NCBI GenBank assembly: GCA_019918135.1
Contig: WBZZ01004647.1
Location: 1 to 64,000, forward strand
DNA length: 64,000 nucleotides
Direction: 5' to 3'
Source: Paulinella micropora
Taxonomy: Eukaryota; Cercozoa; Imbricatea; Euglyphida; Paulinellidae
In this document: piece by piece, positions 12,244-21,801 of the stretch
How the letters are laid out: every line of letters begins with the position of its first letter
Position numbering within the stretch: the first letter of the stretch is position 1
The notes under the pieces: model-generated
Told to the model about the DNA's origin: nothing
Database searches by the model: none
Seen by the model: the letters and a program-made list of their open reading frames with translations, nothing else
Translations under genes and position numbers: made by a program

Positions 12244-13257
12244 TCATTCCGACTCAGATTCCTCCTCCAGCATATCCGACTCAGATTCCTCCTCCAGCTT
12301 ATGAAGAAGGTCGCTGGCATCCTGTGGCTTCAAGAGGTTGTTGCCGTTGCCATCAACTTGAACTTGTAGGTCAAACGAATCCACCAACACTTCGAATGCG
12401 TCGACTTGTATTTCGAACGGTTCGTACCGAGGATCAGTAGCGCCTTCTTCTCCCAGAAGCTCTAGCGGAAGATTGGCCCCGTTGCGTCGACCTCGATATT
12501 GGCGTCTCAAGGCATAAGATGGTGCGAACGATCTTTTAACGAATTCTTCATTGGTCATGGACTTTGGCACAGGTTGCAAGTCTGTTATTCCATAGATGTG
12601 GACGACGATCTTGGATCTAGTTGCCACTTGTTTTGGATCAGAGTGAACTAAAACTTCCACCGTCTTGCCCAGGTATGCTGGCAGCGTCCAGTTAGGATAT
12701 GCAGACATATTCAAAGCTAACATGAAGCCAAGCACTGGCATGTCCCTCTCTTGCAAGAAGAAGTTGGTGTGCTTTAGCTTTGTTGGGTTCTCAATCAAAT
12801 TCCTCAACATGAGGTGTTCATTGAAAGGAAAGAAGGGGCCAGGTGCAATCGCGGGTCGACTATAGCTATCCTCTGAATCATGATCAAGTTGAGGTTCCTT
12901 CTTGACCACCACCACTGCTGCCGGTCGAGAATCCGTGTGGTCTGTCTCCTTCTTGATGAGAGCGTGCGTTTGTTGAGTTACAGTTGCTGTTTCAGAATCT
13001 CCCTTTTCCATCTTGCTGGAACGCGACTGAGTCTCCTTTTTGATGACAGCCACCGGCTGAGTCTCCTTCTTTTCTTTCTTGATATTGCCAGAGCGCGATG
13101 CAAGGACGTGATAACGTTCTTCATTCTCATCCTCTGAGAATCCCCAAGTACACTGGCTGTCGGAGTCCGAATCCACCCAGATCACCGTGCGCTTCTTGAC
13201 TTGGTCCACGGCTGAAGTCGTGGGAGTCTTGGATGGTGCTGCTGGCTGCTGCATCAT
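12244..13257 (-). CDS. Unrecognised 337-residue protein with repeated KKE motifs
   Basis: Not recognised. The first ~150 residues are acidic and low-complexity and carry repeated VIKKETQ / LIKKETD / VVVKKEPQ motifs, which fit the psi-K-x-E consensus for SUMO attachment. Residues ~150-300 look globular (FFPFNEHLMLRNLIENPT, then MPVLGFMLALNMSAYPNW and an RRQYRGRRNG basic patch). The C-terminus is an acidic tail from a duplicated LEEESESDM unit, visible as a 26-28-bp tandem duplication at about 12250-12300. It starts 6 bp downstream of the end of the 201-residue ORF, and neither has an evident intron, so they look co-transcribed. It could be a viral or mobile-element gene or an unusual host gene. 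Confidence 0.45.
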   Translation of the reverse strand: MMQQPAAPSKTPTTSAVDQVKKRTVIWVDSDSDSQCTWGFSEDENEERYHVLASRSGNIKKEKKETQPVAVIKKETQSRSSKMEKGDSETATVTQQTHALIKKETDHTDSRPAAVVVVKKEPQLDHDSEDSYSRPAIAPGPFFPFNEHLMLRNLIENPTKLKHTNFFLQERDMPVLGFMLALNMSAYPNWTLPAYLGKTVEVLVHSDPKQVATRSKIVVHIYGITDLQPVPKSMTNEEFVKRSFAPSYALRRQYRGRRNGANLPLELLGEEGATDPRYEPFEIQVDAFEVLVDSFDLQVQVDGNGNNLLKPQDASDLLHKLEEESESDMLEEESESE

Positions 13258-13263
13258 AGCTTT

Positions 13264-13869
13264 TTACTTCTTGGTGGGCGTCTGCAGATCGCAATCATCA
13301 CTTGCTTGGTTGGTGAGCATAGTGTAGGCAGCCAATGGTTGTAGCAAGTCCGGTACGTCTGGGTGGTCCAGGTGCTGCTTGCGACGTTTGCCAAGTTGTG
13401 AAATAGATCGTGCTCGGTTGGGCGATAACTTGGGTGATAACATCAGATCCTCATAAAGGCTCTGGTAGCTCTTGTCGACTGTTGCCTCTTGGTTGGGAGC
13501 TCTGAACTTGTCTACCAATGTTTGTAGCTCGAGTCCTTCCAGTTTGAAGCGTTGGTGCCCTTGTTGATCAAGCTCTGCCCGTCTGGCCTTCGCGGCTGAA
13601 GTGAACAACTCTCTCCCTTCCTTGTCGTTGACGACGAGTTTGGAGTGGTCGCCGCGCCAGGCAGACTCAACGTTCTCTTCTCCCACCTTGAGATGTAAAA
13701 ACTGTTGCACTTTCTCCTTCATGGCGGCACTGTAGCGTACAGGATCAGCACGGGACAAGCTTTCGCGTTTCTTGCTCTCCCTTTCTTCCTCCTTTTCCAG
13801 TTGTAGCTTGTCCACGAAGACAACCCAGTGGTCTTGAAACAGGTTGCAATCGTTCTCAACCTTCGCCAT
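13264..13869 (-). CDS. Unrecognised 201-residue basic/charged protein
   Basis: Not recognised. It begins MAKVENDCNLFQDHWVVFVD, followed by a strongly charged helix (LEKEEERESKKRESLSRAD) and a segment LFTSAAKARRAELDQQGHQ. The C-terminal third has a basic patch (QLGKRRKQHLDH). Codon usage and GC (about half) differ from the AT-rich Polinton genes to the right, so it is probably not part of that element. It is the first gene of a two-gene minus-strand unit with a 6-bp gap to the next. Upstream lie two ACGAT-containing T-rich blocks (about 13905 and 13955) that may be promoter parts. Confidence 0.45.
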   Translation of the reverse strand: MAKVENDCNLFQDHWVVFVDKLQLEKEEERESKKRESLSRADPVRYSAAMKEKVQQFLHLKVGEENVESAWRGDHSKLVVNDKEGRELFTSAAKARRAELDQQGHQRFKLEGLELQTLVDKFRAPNQEATVDKSYQSLYEDLMLSPKLSPNRARSISQLGKRRKQHLDHPDVPDLLQPLAAYTMLTNQASDDCDLQTPTKK

Positions 13870-14292
13870 GCGGTGTACACGTTCCCACTAGCAGTAGTAT
13901 AATATCGTTTTTTTAATACCATTTTTTCGCACCCTCAAAATGGCTATTTAAAAAACGATTTGCTCTCCTATTGATAGTTTGAACTTTCAATACGAAGCAA
14001 CAAAACAGCAAAATAAAAAAACGAAAATTTTGATGAATACGAAAAAGAAAAACAAAGAAATCTCTCTTGCTCTTAATCTCGCTTTTAAATAAAAATAAAA
14101 ATCAAGCAAAAATTTTTTCCGCTTTACTTTTACTTTTAAATAAAAGCAAAAAAGTTAAAAACAATTTTTTAAGGTTAAAAACACAAATCAATACAAGAGA
14201 ACAAAACACCCTAAAGAGCCCCACCGCACGAGCGCAAAGGAAAACCCTTATTTTAATAAACAAAGTCAAATTTAGAATAAATTTGACTTACT
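13870..14292. other. AT-rich junction between the two-gene unit and Polinton copy 2
   Basis: Poly-A-rich with many AAAAATAAAA words; no supported gene. The outer (left) limit of Polinton copy 2 must lie here or close by, but I see no inverted repeat matching copy 1. Confidence 0.4.
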
Positions 14293-14765
14293 TTACATCT
14301 CAAGTGGGACAACCCAATTGATAGAACCTTCATCACCGCCAACCTTCTTGGTCAAGGCTGACAGCGAAGGAAAGATGGGAATTTCCTCCTCCTTACCAAG
14401 AGAAGCCAGAAAGAAATTTTTCTTCCTTGGGTTTTTCATGGTTTCATCTCTCTCAACCCACGCGAACGAATAATTTTCAGTTCTCTGCACGGGGTTGCGA
14501 ACGAAATATTTTCGCTCAGAGTGAAAAGAAGTTATATTTTCCTTTCCTAGCCTAGCGAATTCCTTTGGAGCCCTAACTAGTTTGGGGTTTTTCATCTCAG
14601 CAGGGGCTTCAGGTTCGAGCTCACCCCACGGCTTCCAAAAACCTACACACCACATTCATCAATTTATCTGATTTCAAACATGTTTAAGATTGAGGACTTA
14701 CCCACAGGGGCAGGAGCGATGTTCATTTCGCCAACTCCTTCAACCAATTCTTCAGGCTCTCCCAT
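14293..14765 (-). CDS. Polinton copy 2 accessory protein with a visible spliceosomal intron
   Basis: No known domain. The tail (EEIPIFPSLSAL...INWVVPLEM) aligns with that of the copy 1 gene at 61727-62200 (EEIMVFPSLTSI...INFIVPILG), and both begin with an acidic stretch followed by APAPV. The start at 14765 is followed by 64 coding bases, a GTAAGT donor at 14701, a TAG acceptor at 14643 (59-nt intron), and then the main exon in matching phase with no interruption. A 10-bp hairpin sits 3 nt upstream of the start. Its order and orientation relative to its neighbours differ from copy 1, suggesting local rearrangement. Function unknown. Confidence 0.5.
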
Positions 14766-14768
14766 ATT

Positions 14769-14800
14769 CTATTACACACACCAAAAAGCATGTGTAATAG
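14769..14800 (-). promoter_or_regulatory. Perfect 10-bp hairpin abutting a start codon
   Basis: CTATTACACA at 14769-14778 pairs with TGTGTAATAG at 14791-14800 around a 12-nt loop, immediately upstream of the gene starting at 14765. A similar hairpin precedes the copy 1 capsid gene (50369-50397). Confidence 0.5.
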
Positions 14801-14849
14801 AAATTTCTCTGAATGAGAGTGGGGTTTGAACCCCTTGGTTTTTAAGAAA

Positions 14850-15403
14850 ACCATTTATTACAAAGTCTTTTTTAATCCGAGTTGCTATCCGCACTCTCGG
14901 TTCTGAAGACTCTGTGCATATTCCTATTATGTTCACGTTTAATATTTCTATTAATGCTATCATTCACGTATTCGTTAATACCATCACTAGAGTATTTGTT
15001 AAACGAAGAATTAAACGATAAATGTTCTTGTTCAATACCAGCGAGAATTCTATTTATGACAATAGCGGAAAGTTGGCCACAATTGTCATTTTTCCACTTA
15101 TAGAAATTATCGTGTTCTTTGTTTATTTTTTTCCAATTTCTTTTGTCTCATTCTAAAAAGTTTATCTGCCTCTACTTCATTATTTTCAATACTCAATCGT
15201 TGCAACATCTCATTAACCGCCTCTAGTTTTATTATGTCTGGTTGTTTCTTTTCAACGAGACGAGCGATTTCTTTGTCTATTTTAGGAATTCTTTCTTCGC
15301 ATATTATTTTATCCTTATTTAGTCTATCCTTACTTGTTCTACGAATTTCATATTCCTCAAACCAATCTGATTTAGTTTTGGTTCTGCTCGGAATTAAGTC
15401 CAT
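14850..15403 (-). pseudogene. Polinton copy 2 coiled-coil protein, counterpart of 62420-62926
   Basis: Shares the pattern CEERIPKIDKEIARLVEKKQP with CEERINKIEREIDLLNEKKQP in copy 1. It is a charged helical protein predicted to form a coiled coil; its function in the element is unknown. I place the start at 15403 because copy 1 has its ATG at the equivalent point after an A-run. The frame opens further upstream, but that part lies in the palindromic DNA at 15410-15486. Broken, about one break. Confidence 0.55.
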
Positions 15404-15409
15404 TTTTTT

Positions 15410-15486
15410 TGCGACACTGCGACAAAAAAGCGAAATTCTGTCGCAACCTCTGCGACACTGCGACACCGCGGTGTCTTGGTGTCGCA
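15410..15486. repeat. Palindromic GC cluster with repeated TGCGACACTGCGACA
   Basis: TGCGACACTGCGACA occurs at about 15410-15424 and again at 15451-15465. The second copy is the left arm of a large palindrome (15451-15486) centred on GACACCGCGGTGTC. It stands out against AT-rich surroundings and lies just upstream of the coiled-coil gene. Confidence 0.7.
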
Positions 15487-15586
15487 AAGACATATTCACG
15501 GAAATAGAATTTTCTAGAATAAGTCTATTTTTGTCCATTTTTTTCTAAATACTTCAAATACTTTTACATTGCGAATTTTGTGGAAA

Positions 15587-15665
15587 AGAAGCGGGGATTA
15601 CAGTGGTATAGGAGATTCTTTCCAACTTTGAAGACGACGGTTCGAGACTGTAATACCGCTTCTTT
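15587..15665 (+). other. Long hairpin with tRNA-like features
   Basis: Arms AAGAAGCGG..ATTACAGT and ACTGTAATACCGCTTCTT pair over about 17 bp with a small bulge. The inner part has a GGTTCGAGACT block like a pol III B box and an AGTGGTATAG block like an A box. I could not fold a normal anticodon arm, so this is a tRNA-like remnant or only a hairpin between the 3' end of the integrase gene and the 5' end of the coiled-coil gene. Confidence 0.3.
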
Positions 15666-15702
15666 CTTTTTTTTGCATTATTTTAATTAAAAATAATTCA
15701 AC

Positions 15703-16687
15703 TTATAAATCTAATATTACCTTTGCCTTTTTTTCTCGCTTACTACTCCTGATATTCTCTGGTTGAATGTCTTCTCTTTTTAGCAATTCTTTTGTCTTTT
15801 TTTCTTTAATAACTTCTTTGGTTTGCTCTTTCATATCTTTTTCTTCGTCAATTGGTTTATTAAAATCAGTCTTCAATAAATCACGTGGGCTTACCAACTC
15901 ATCGTTATTCAATATAATTTTAAACCCTTTTCGTTCCTTGACTTTATAAATAATTTTGCTGAAAGTCTTACCGCCTAGACGTTTGTTTTCCTTTCTTACA
16001 TTATCGCCAACATTGAATTCGTCTATTAAATTATCACGTGTGATTTTCTGTTTATTTTTATCTCTTCTAGCAAAGACATCCACAGGTTTGGCTTGAATTC
16101 CTCTATTAACTTTATGATTGTACGCATTGACTAAGCCTTGAATATAACTTACCCAGTCAAAATTTCTATTTGTTTCAAATAAAAGGTCAAGCCATCTCCT
16201 AATACTTCTTATCACTCTATCTACTACAGCAAGCGCTCTATGGTCGCCAACTTCAACGACATCGTGTTTAATTCCATTTTCAACAAAATAATCACGAGTA
16301 GCACCTTTATATTCTCCTCCGCTGTCAGTTGTAATTGACTTCGGTTTATAAGGTATAGATTTCAAAGCATAATACACTTCTTTTGCTGTTTTATTTTTTA
16401 GTGGAATGATTATTAAAAATCTGGAATGACAATCAATCCAAACGAGCATCCAAGCATAGCCCTTATTGCCTTTCTTATCTTTTATCTTACTCATATCCGC
16501 TAAGTCAAGAAAGACTTGGTCTAATGGTTTATCAACCCATATCGTATTCCATATTTTTGGGTTCTTTTTCTGGTGATGAATTTCAAGGGCTTCTTCTTTT
16601 TTGTTTTAACTACTTCTCCCGTTGGTGTGTCCTCAAGTTGGCTATCCGCATTCTGTGTATGAATAATTGTATGTTTATAGTCCATAT
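15703..16687 (-). pseudogene. Polinton copy 2 rve-type integrase
   Basis: Retrovirus-like DDE integrase that inserts the element. It is colinear with the copy 1 integrase (60048-61010): KGYAWMLVWIDCHSRFLIIIPLKNKTAKEVY holds the first catalytic Asp, ITTDSGGEYKG the second, and the HRALAVVDRVIRSIRRW helix follows. The last acidic residue of the triad is not assigned with confidence. The C-terminus ends with the basic IQPENIRSSKREKKAKVILDL tail also seen in copy 1. Broken, about one break near the N-terminal part. Confidence 0.8.
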
Positions 16688-16695
16688 TATATACA

Positions 16696-16953
16696 ATGAG
16701 ATTTTCAAAATCCGATGTTAAGAATAAAAAATATAAAGTCATTAGTCCAAAAGGTAAGATTATTAATTTCGGAGATACTAGATATGAACATTATAAAGAC
16801 CGCATAAGGTTATATTCACACTTAGACCACTTAGACAAAGAAAGAAGAAAAAATTATAGAAAAAGAGCAAAGGCTATAAAAAATTCAAAAGGTGAATTAA
16901 CTTATAATAATCCAGAGTATGCGAATTATTATTCTTATCATTATCTTTGGTAA
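16696..16953 (+). CDS. Small conserved virus protein, DUF5754-like (85 aa)
   Basis: Basic 85-residue protein with the pattern FSKSDVKNKKYKV...KIINFGDTRYEHYKDRI...YSHLDHLDKERRKNYRKRA...NYYSYHYLW. This strongly resembles the short FGD..Y.HYKD...H.D..RR..YR.RH...S...LW proteins common in nucleocytoplasmic viruses and Polinton-like viruses (name recalled, not searched). Function unknown. It lies head to head with, and slightly overlaps, the 5' end of the integrase. I find no counterpart in copy 1. Confidence 0.6.
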   Translation: MRFSKSDVKNKKYKVISPKGKIINFGDTRYEHYKDRIRLYSHLDHLDKERRKNYRKRAKAIKNSKGELTYNNPEYANYYSYHYLW

Positions 16954-16956
16954 TGA

Positions 16957-17091
16957 TATTTGAAAATTCACACTCCCGCTAACGCTCCCGTGTGTTTTTC
17001 AAACATCGTTTATACTTTAACAGCAGACGATGTTTATGAGCAAGCGAAAATGAGCGTAGCGAATGAAAGCGATGCTCATAAATATCATTTA
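16957..17091. terminator. Cluster of three hairpins between convergent genes
   Basis: TTTGAAAA..CACAC pairs with GTGTG..TTTTCAAA; AAACATCGT pairs with ACGATGTTT; ATGAGCA pairs with TGCTCAT. They fill the gap between the gene ending at 16953 (+) and the gene ending at 17089 (-). The first hairpin recurs at 23334-23396 after another gene, so a role in 3'-end formation is likely. Confidence 0.5.
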
Positions 17092-17601
17092 AAATTTAAG
17101 AAACATCCGTGAGACATCATCACTTTTTTCTTTCTTAGCACCTGAAGACTGATTATATACCTTTACACTTACACTGCTAGATTTTTTACCCTTACCTTTC
17201 TTCGGTTTTGGTGGTTCTTCTTCACTACTCTCGCTTTCGCTTTCTTCGCTCTCTGGCTCGGGCTCGGGTTTCTTCTTCGCTCTCTTAGTTTCTGCTTTCG
17301 CTCTCTTGATTTTCATCTTAGCCATCTTTTCAGCAATGATATCAGTGAAATCAACCTCATCCTCACTCTCACTCTTCTCCTCTGGGCTATTATTATCATG
17401 TTCAGTAATAATATCCTTAGCCAAGTTCTTTTCTTCAATTTGCTTGATTCTTTCCTCCATATCCTCATCTTCTTGCTTTACAGCATTTCGGTATTGTGCC
17501 AAAACATTTTTAGCGTGCTCCATCTTTCGTTGTTTTGCTTTCGCTTTTATTCCTTCCACAGCATTACCCCAATTCTTACGACTTGCTTCTGCGGACGGCA
17601 T
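17089..17601 (-). CDS. Acidic/basic coiled-coil protein (170 aa), conserved in both copies
   Basis: Counterpart of the copy 1 gene at 59469-59966. Both start with a basic AKQRK helix (KAKQRKMEHAKNVLAQY here), pass through a conserved KNLAKDIITE / KQLAKDMIDG block, an acidic stretch, a KMKIKRAKAETKRAKKK region and an E/S-rich tract, and end ...VSRMFLKF or ...VSKIFLKF. Predicted to be largely helical. The conserved termini suggest a real function, perhaps nucleic-acid binding or packaging. It is divergent from the fibre gene with a ~60-bp AT-rich shared promoter region. Confidence 0.6.
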   Translation of the reverse strand: MPSAEASRKNWGNAVEGIKAKAKQRKMEHAKNVLAQYRNAVKQEDEDMEERIKQIEEKNLAKDIITEHDNNSPEEKSESEDEVDFTDIIAEKMAKMKIKRAKAETKRAKKKPEPEPESEESESESSEEEPPKPKKGKGKKSSSVSVKVYNQSSGAKKEKSDDVSRMFLKF

Positions 17602-17661
17602 TCTATACTAAGATTAATATATTTTTAGTATTTACAAATTAATTATTTATTATAATATACA
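17602..17661. promoter_or_regulatory. Divergent promoter region with AATTAATTATTT and TAATATAC
   Basis: AATTAATTATTTATTATAAT followed by ATACAATG immediately precedes the fibre start. The same two-part motif recurs before many genes of both elements. Confidence 0.45.
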
Positions 17662-20600
17662 ATGAGTCAATATAAATCCTTACTAGGCCTTAATGAGTTG
17701 GCTGTTGATAGTCTTGACATACTTAACTTAGATCTTACCAATACCAACATAGTAGGCTTAAACACAGACAGAGTGCCAGAAGACGCCGACCCCGTAAATC
17801 TTTATTTTACCAACAGCCGATTTGACACAAGGTTATCTACCAAAAACACAACGGACTTAAAAGAGGGAACCAATCTATACTACACCACAGCAAGGGCTAA
17901 TACTGACTTTGACACAAGGATAGCCACTAAATCAATAGATGTTCTAACAGATGTCGTCATAACCGCACCAATAGCGATGAATAGTTATCTTACATATAAC
18001 TCAATAAACTGGGTAAATAAAACATTCCCGATAAATGTTGATGAATTCGGCAACATTAGTATGGGCGGTAATTTGAATATAACAGGAGTTAATTTACTAA
18101 ATACGAAAGATGTTGATACTTGGATATCTGAGCACGAAGACAATAATGATAAAGTGTCAGCGGATGGTTCAATTAATACACACAGCGATGTGTTAATTAC
18201 AGGCACACCAGCAGATAACCAACTGCTCATTTATAGCACAGGGCAATGGAGAAATGTTGCTTCACCTTTTCTTAGATTAGATGGCACAGCAAGTATGACG
18301 GCTGGATTAAATATGGGAGGATTTGCTATTTCAAATGTCGGTAATGTTGATGGTATTGATGTTTCTACCCTTGATACTTCGGTGGTAAAATTAACGGGAG
18401 ACCAAACCATAACAGGGAATAAAATATTTACTACTTATGTGGCAGTAAAAGACTCAAATCCATTAAATACAGGTAAGTTATTCTTCAATTACAACAATAA
18501 TATGGGCTCTATCTATTCGTCGGAGGCAGGTGGCGCAACGGGCTATCCATTATCTTTTGTCGGCTCGTCCATACTTTTTGCTCCAACAACAGGGGGTGGA
18601 ATAACATTAACGGGCAATGTTTTTAATTTTAACAGCACGACAGCAATTAGCGGGCTTCCAGCACCATTCTACGACGGCGATGCTTCAACAAAAGCATATA
18701 CCGATACAAAATTAGCAAAGGACGGCACAACGGCTATGATGGGTAGTTTAAATATGGGAGGATTTAACATAACAAATGTTGGTAATGTTGATGGTATTGA
18801 TGTTTCGGCTCTTGATACTTCTGTCGTAAACTAACAGGAGACCAAACCATAGCAGGAACCAAAACATTCAGCAACATAATAAATGCAAGTGCGGGGATTG
18901 ATATGAAAAGCCAAAGCATAACAAATGTTAATCTTGTTGATGGTGTGGATGTTTCTGCTCTTGGCACTTCGGTGGTTAAACTAACAGGAGACCAAACCAT
19001 AGCAGGGAATAAAAAATTTACATCAACTTTAGAAGTAAGTGGTTCGTCCAATCCTACTACTTTTGACGGCATTGGCATAGCCTTTGATACAAAAATAGGA
19101 ATGATTGCCTCACAAAAGACAGCAACAGCGACTTGGTATCCGATACAAATAACGCGGTCGTATGTTGAGTTATATTCGGGTAATAATGTAATAGCGACCG
19201 CAACTGGCACTACACTATCTTTGAATAATAACAAACTTAGCCACACCATCAGCAACAACGGATGGAGCAAACAAAAGTTATGTAGATACATTAGACGGGC
19301 AAAATGTGAAACTAACAGGAAACCAAACCATAGCAGGAATTAAGACATATAGCAGTGGTGTTGAAATAACGGGAAATTCAATCAATTCAACAACAAAGTG
19401 CACATTTATCGTTTTCAATTCTACCAGTAATATCGGGTCAATTGCTAGTTTGGATATGAAAACTGCGACATATTACAACTTTGAAATTTCTGCGAAAAAA
19501 ATAAGTTTTATTATTGACGGGACGATTGTCGGTTGGGTAAATGCTTCGGGGCTAGATTGTAATAGTAGCAAAATAGCCAACCTTGGAACTCCGATATTAT
19601 CAACAGACGGAGCGACAAAAGGATATGCGGACACATTGGACGGGCAAAATGTAAAACTAACAGGAGACCAAACAATAACAGGAAGTAAAACATTTAATGG
19701 GGCGAGCACTACAATAAAATATCTAACTTTAACGAACAATGCTGATTTTAATAATCAAACTATCACTAATGGTGGAAATATAACATATAATGGGGCAAGG
19801 ATATTAAACCAAAATGGAGGCGATATATTCTTTTCACAGACATCAGGAGATTATCAATATTTCTTATTTACTCTAAATACCGCTACAAGTGGAACAGCGA
19901 ACCAAAGAGGTTATGTATTTACGAATGTAGCATCTGATGTAAAAGGGGCGGGACTTTATATTTCAAAACTTTTGGATAATAAAAGTGCTTCGTCTGACAT
20001 TGTCAGTTTTAACAATGCTGGCGGTATGCGGTTTTATGGTGCTTTGGATATGAACTCAAACAATATAACAAATGGCGGAACAATAACGGGAACAACAATT
20101 ACTTCAACTGCGGGGATATCAACGACGACACAAACGGCGAGTGGATTAATAACAGCAAATGCGAGTATATCAACAACAACCGCAACCGCGAGTGGATTAA
20201 TAACGGCAAATGCGGGGATATCAACAACGACATTGGCAACGAGCGATAAAATAACAACAACTAAAGATGTATCAAATGTAAGCCGTCCAATAATTATAGG
20301 CAATTCAACAAAATCAGCAAATGGGGCGACAGGCGGATTAGAATTATACGGAACTGCGAGTAATATATAAGGGGCACACTTACAGGCAGTAATATCCACA
20401 GATGCTTATCCAACATTTCAATTATTGAACTGGGCGCACGACAATGTCAATTTAAGTTTTGATGCTTACTTTGATGGCACGAACTGGAAATCATCTTCTG
20501 CGTCGTCTAACTTTCTAATTCAAAAAGGTGCAAAACTCACTTTTTATTATAATTCAGGAACAACGGTGGGAAACAATATATCTTACACTGAGGCGATGAA

Positions 20601-21203
20601 CATTAATACGTCGGGAGAGGTAGTCATCCCAACAGCATCCAGCGGTTTTTTAATTATACGAAAAAGACCCGCTTCTACCGTTGACGCACAACTATATTTT
20701 AAATCGGGAGGATATACGAATTATGGAGCAATCGTTTCTTCTACTGGTTTGCTTCACGCTTGGACTACTTCAAACTCTACTACTGGCGAGCCGTCTGGTA
20801 GTTATAATTATATTCCGCTTAATGGTGCTTGGACAAACTCCTCGGACAGGAGATTAAAAGCAGATATTAAAACATTAGACTGCGGTGATTGTTGCGAGAA
20901 ACTAATGAAAATAGATTGAGTCTAGATTGTTGTTCATATTATTTGAAATCAGACGAGAAGAAAGAAAAAAAGAACCACGGATTTATCGCGGACGAAGGTA
21001 AAAAAGTATTTCCAGAATTTGTATCTGAAAGTGGAATAAAAGCGGACGATGGAGATGGCTACCTTGAAGGCATAACATATACAAGTTTTATAACAATATT
21101 GGTTAGTGCTTTTCAACACATGGCAGAAAAGGTAGTTAATTTAGAAAAAGAAAATAATAGTCTCATGAATATACTACAAGAAATTAGAGAAAATGTCAAA
21201 TAA
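17662..21203 (+). pseudogene. Polinton copy 2 fibre with C-terminal S74 chaperone
   Basis: Counterpart of the 1284-residue fibre of copy 1. It contains the N-terminal head (QYKSLLGLNELAVDSLDI), EGTNLYYT repeats, several KLTGDQTI.GNK.F repeats, and the SSDRRLKADIKTLDCGDCC...HGFIADEGKK signature of an intramolecular chaperone auto-processing (peptidase S74) domain. It has fewer EGTNLYYT repeats than copy 1. Decayed, about four breaks. Confidence 0.8.
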
Positions 21204-21546
21204 TACAACTAGACTTCACAGACCCCCGCCTATTATAGATATGGATGGCGAACTAACTCCAGAATTAAAGTCTCGTGTTCTTGAAGTAGAACTAAAGACT
21301 GAGGAAAAAAAAGTAGAGCACGAATTGGAAGATAACTGGAATTGTTGTTGTATAAAAAACAGACCAACTGACAGCAGACTTATTAAATACTTATTTCAAA
21401 TGGGTATCATCGTTGCTATTATAGCCCTTTGTATCGTAAGGCTATCTGAAAAGAACTTACCTTGTGAGGTTGCTAATACTTATGTTGGAATTTTGACCTT
21501 ACTCATAGGAATTTGCCTTCCATCACCTTCTTCAAGTAAGAAGTGA
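21193..21546 (+). CDS. Two-helix membrane protein overlapping the fibre gene (117 aa)
   Basis: N-terminal ~70 residues are hydrophilic with RPPPIIDMDGELTPELKSRV. Two hydrophobic helices follow: MGIIVAIIALCIVRL and TYVGILTLLIGICLPSPS. The C-terminal LIGICLPSPS is reminiscent of membrane proteins in large DNA viruses. Its start overlaps the end of the fibre gene by 11 bp, an arrangement also present in copy 1 (55596-55609), which suggests coupled expression. Likely a virion or host-membrane component; holin-like or fibre-anchoring roles are possible but not shown. Confidence 0.65.
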   Translation: MSNNTTRLHRPPPIIDMDGELTPELKSRVLEVELKTEEKKVEHELEDNWNCCCIKNRPTDSRLIKYLFQMGIIVAIIALCIVRLSEKNLPCEVANTYVGILTLLIGICLPSPSSSKK

Positions 21547-21801
21547 GCATTCATATGTATGTGTCATATACCATCTATTATCGCCCGCACACATTAAAGG
21601 CAAAGCATCATCAAAACTACGACACATATTATTTCCGTTATTTATGAAAACACACTTAAACCCCGTATCTACCCCTTGCTTTATACAATAAGCACAACTC
21701 TCATTTTTTTTCTCACTGACCCGCGAGTAAAAGTCGCAGGCAGTCCGAGCAGAAATATTAATTAATAAAAAGTTTATTAGCACTAATATAGAGGACATCA
21801 T
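21532..21801 (-). CDS. Secreted Cys-rich protein, PSI-like (89 aa)
   Basis: A hydrophobic start (MMSSILVLINFLLINIS) forms a signal peptide. The mature part has CDFYSRVSEKKNESCAYC...FKCVFINNGNNMCRSFDDALPLMC, with eight to nine cysteines spaced like a plexin-semaphorin-integrin (PSI) module. Copy 1 keeps the same gene in the same place and orientation (55010-55282), convergent with and overlapping the membrane-protein gene end. Probably an extracellular disulfide-bonded domain; the PSI call is inference from spacing. Confidence 0.6.
   Translation of the reverse strand: MMSSILVLINFLLINISARTACDFYSRVSEKKNESCAYCIKQGVDTGFKCVFINNGNNMCRSFDDALPLMCAGDNRWYMTHTYECSLLT

Noticed and set aside
14805-14910. 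tRNA with long variable arm on the minus strand (GGGGTTCAAACCCC T-arm-like)
   Set aside because: An acceptor-like pair GAGAGTG/CACTCTC exists, but the D and anticodon arms do not fold acceptably and the segment overlaps the decayed 3' part of the coiled-coil gene.
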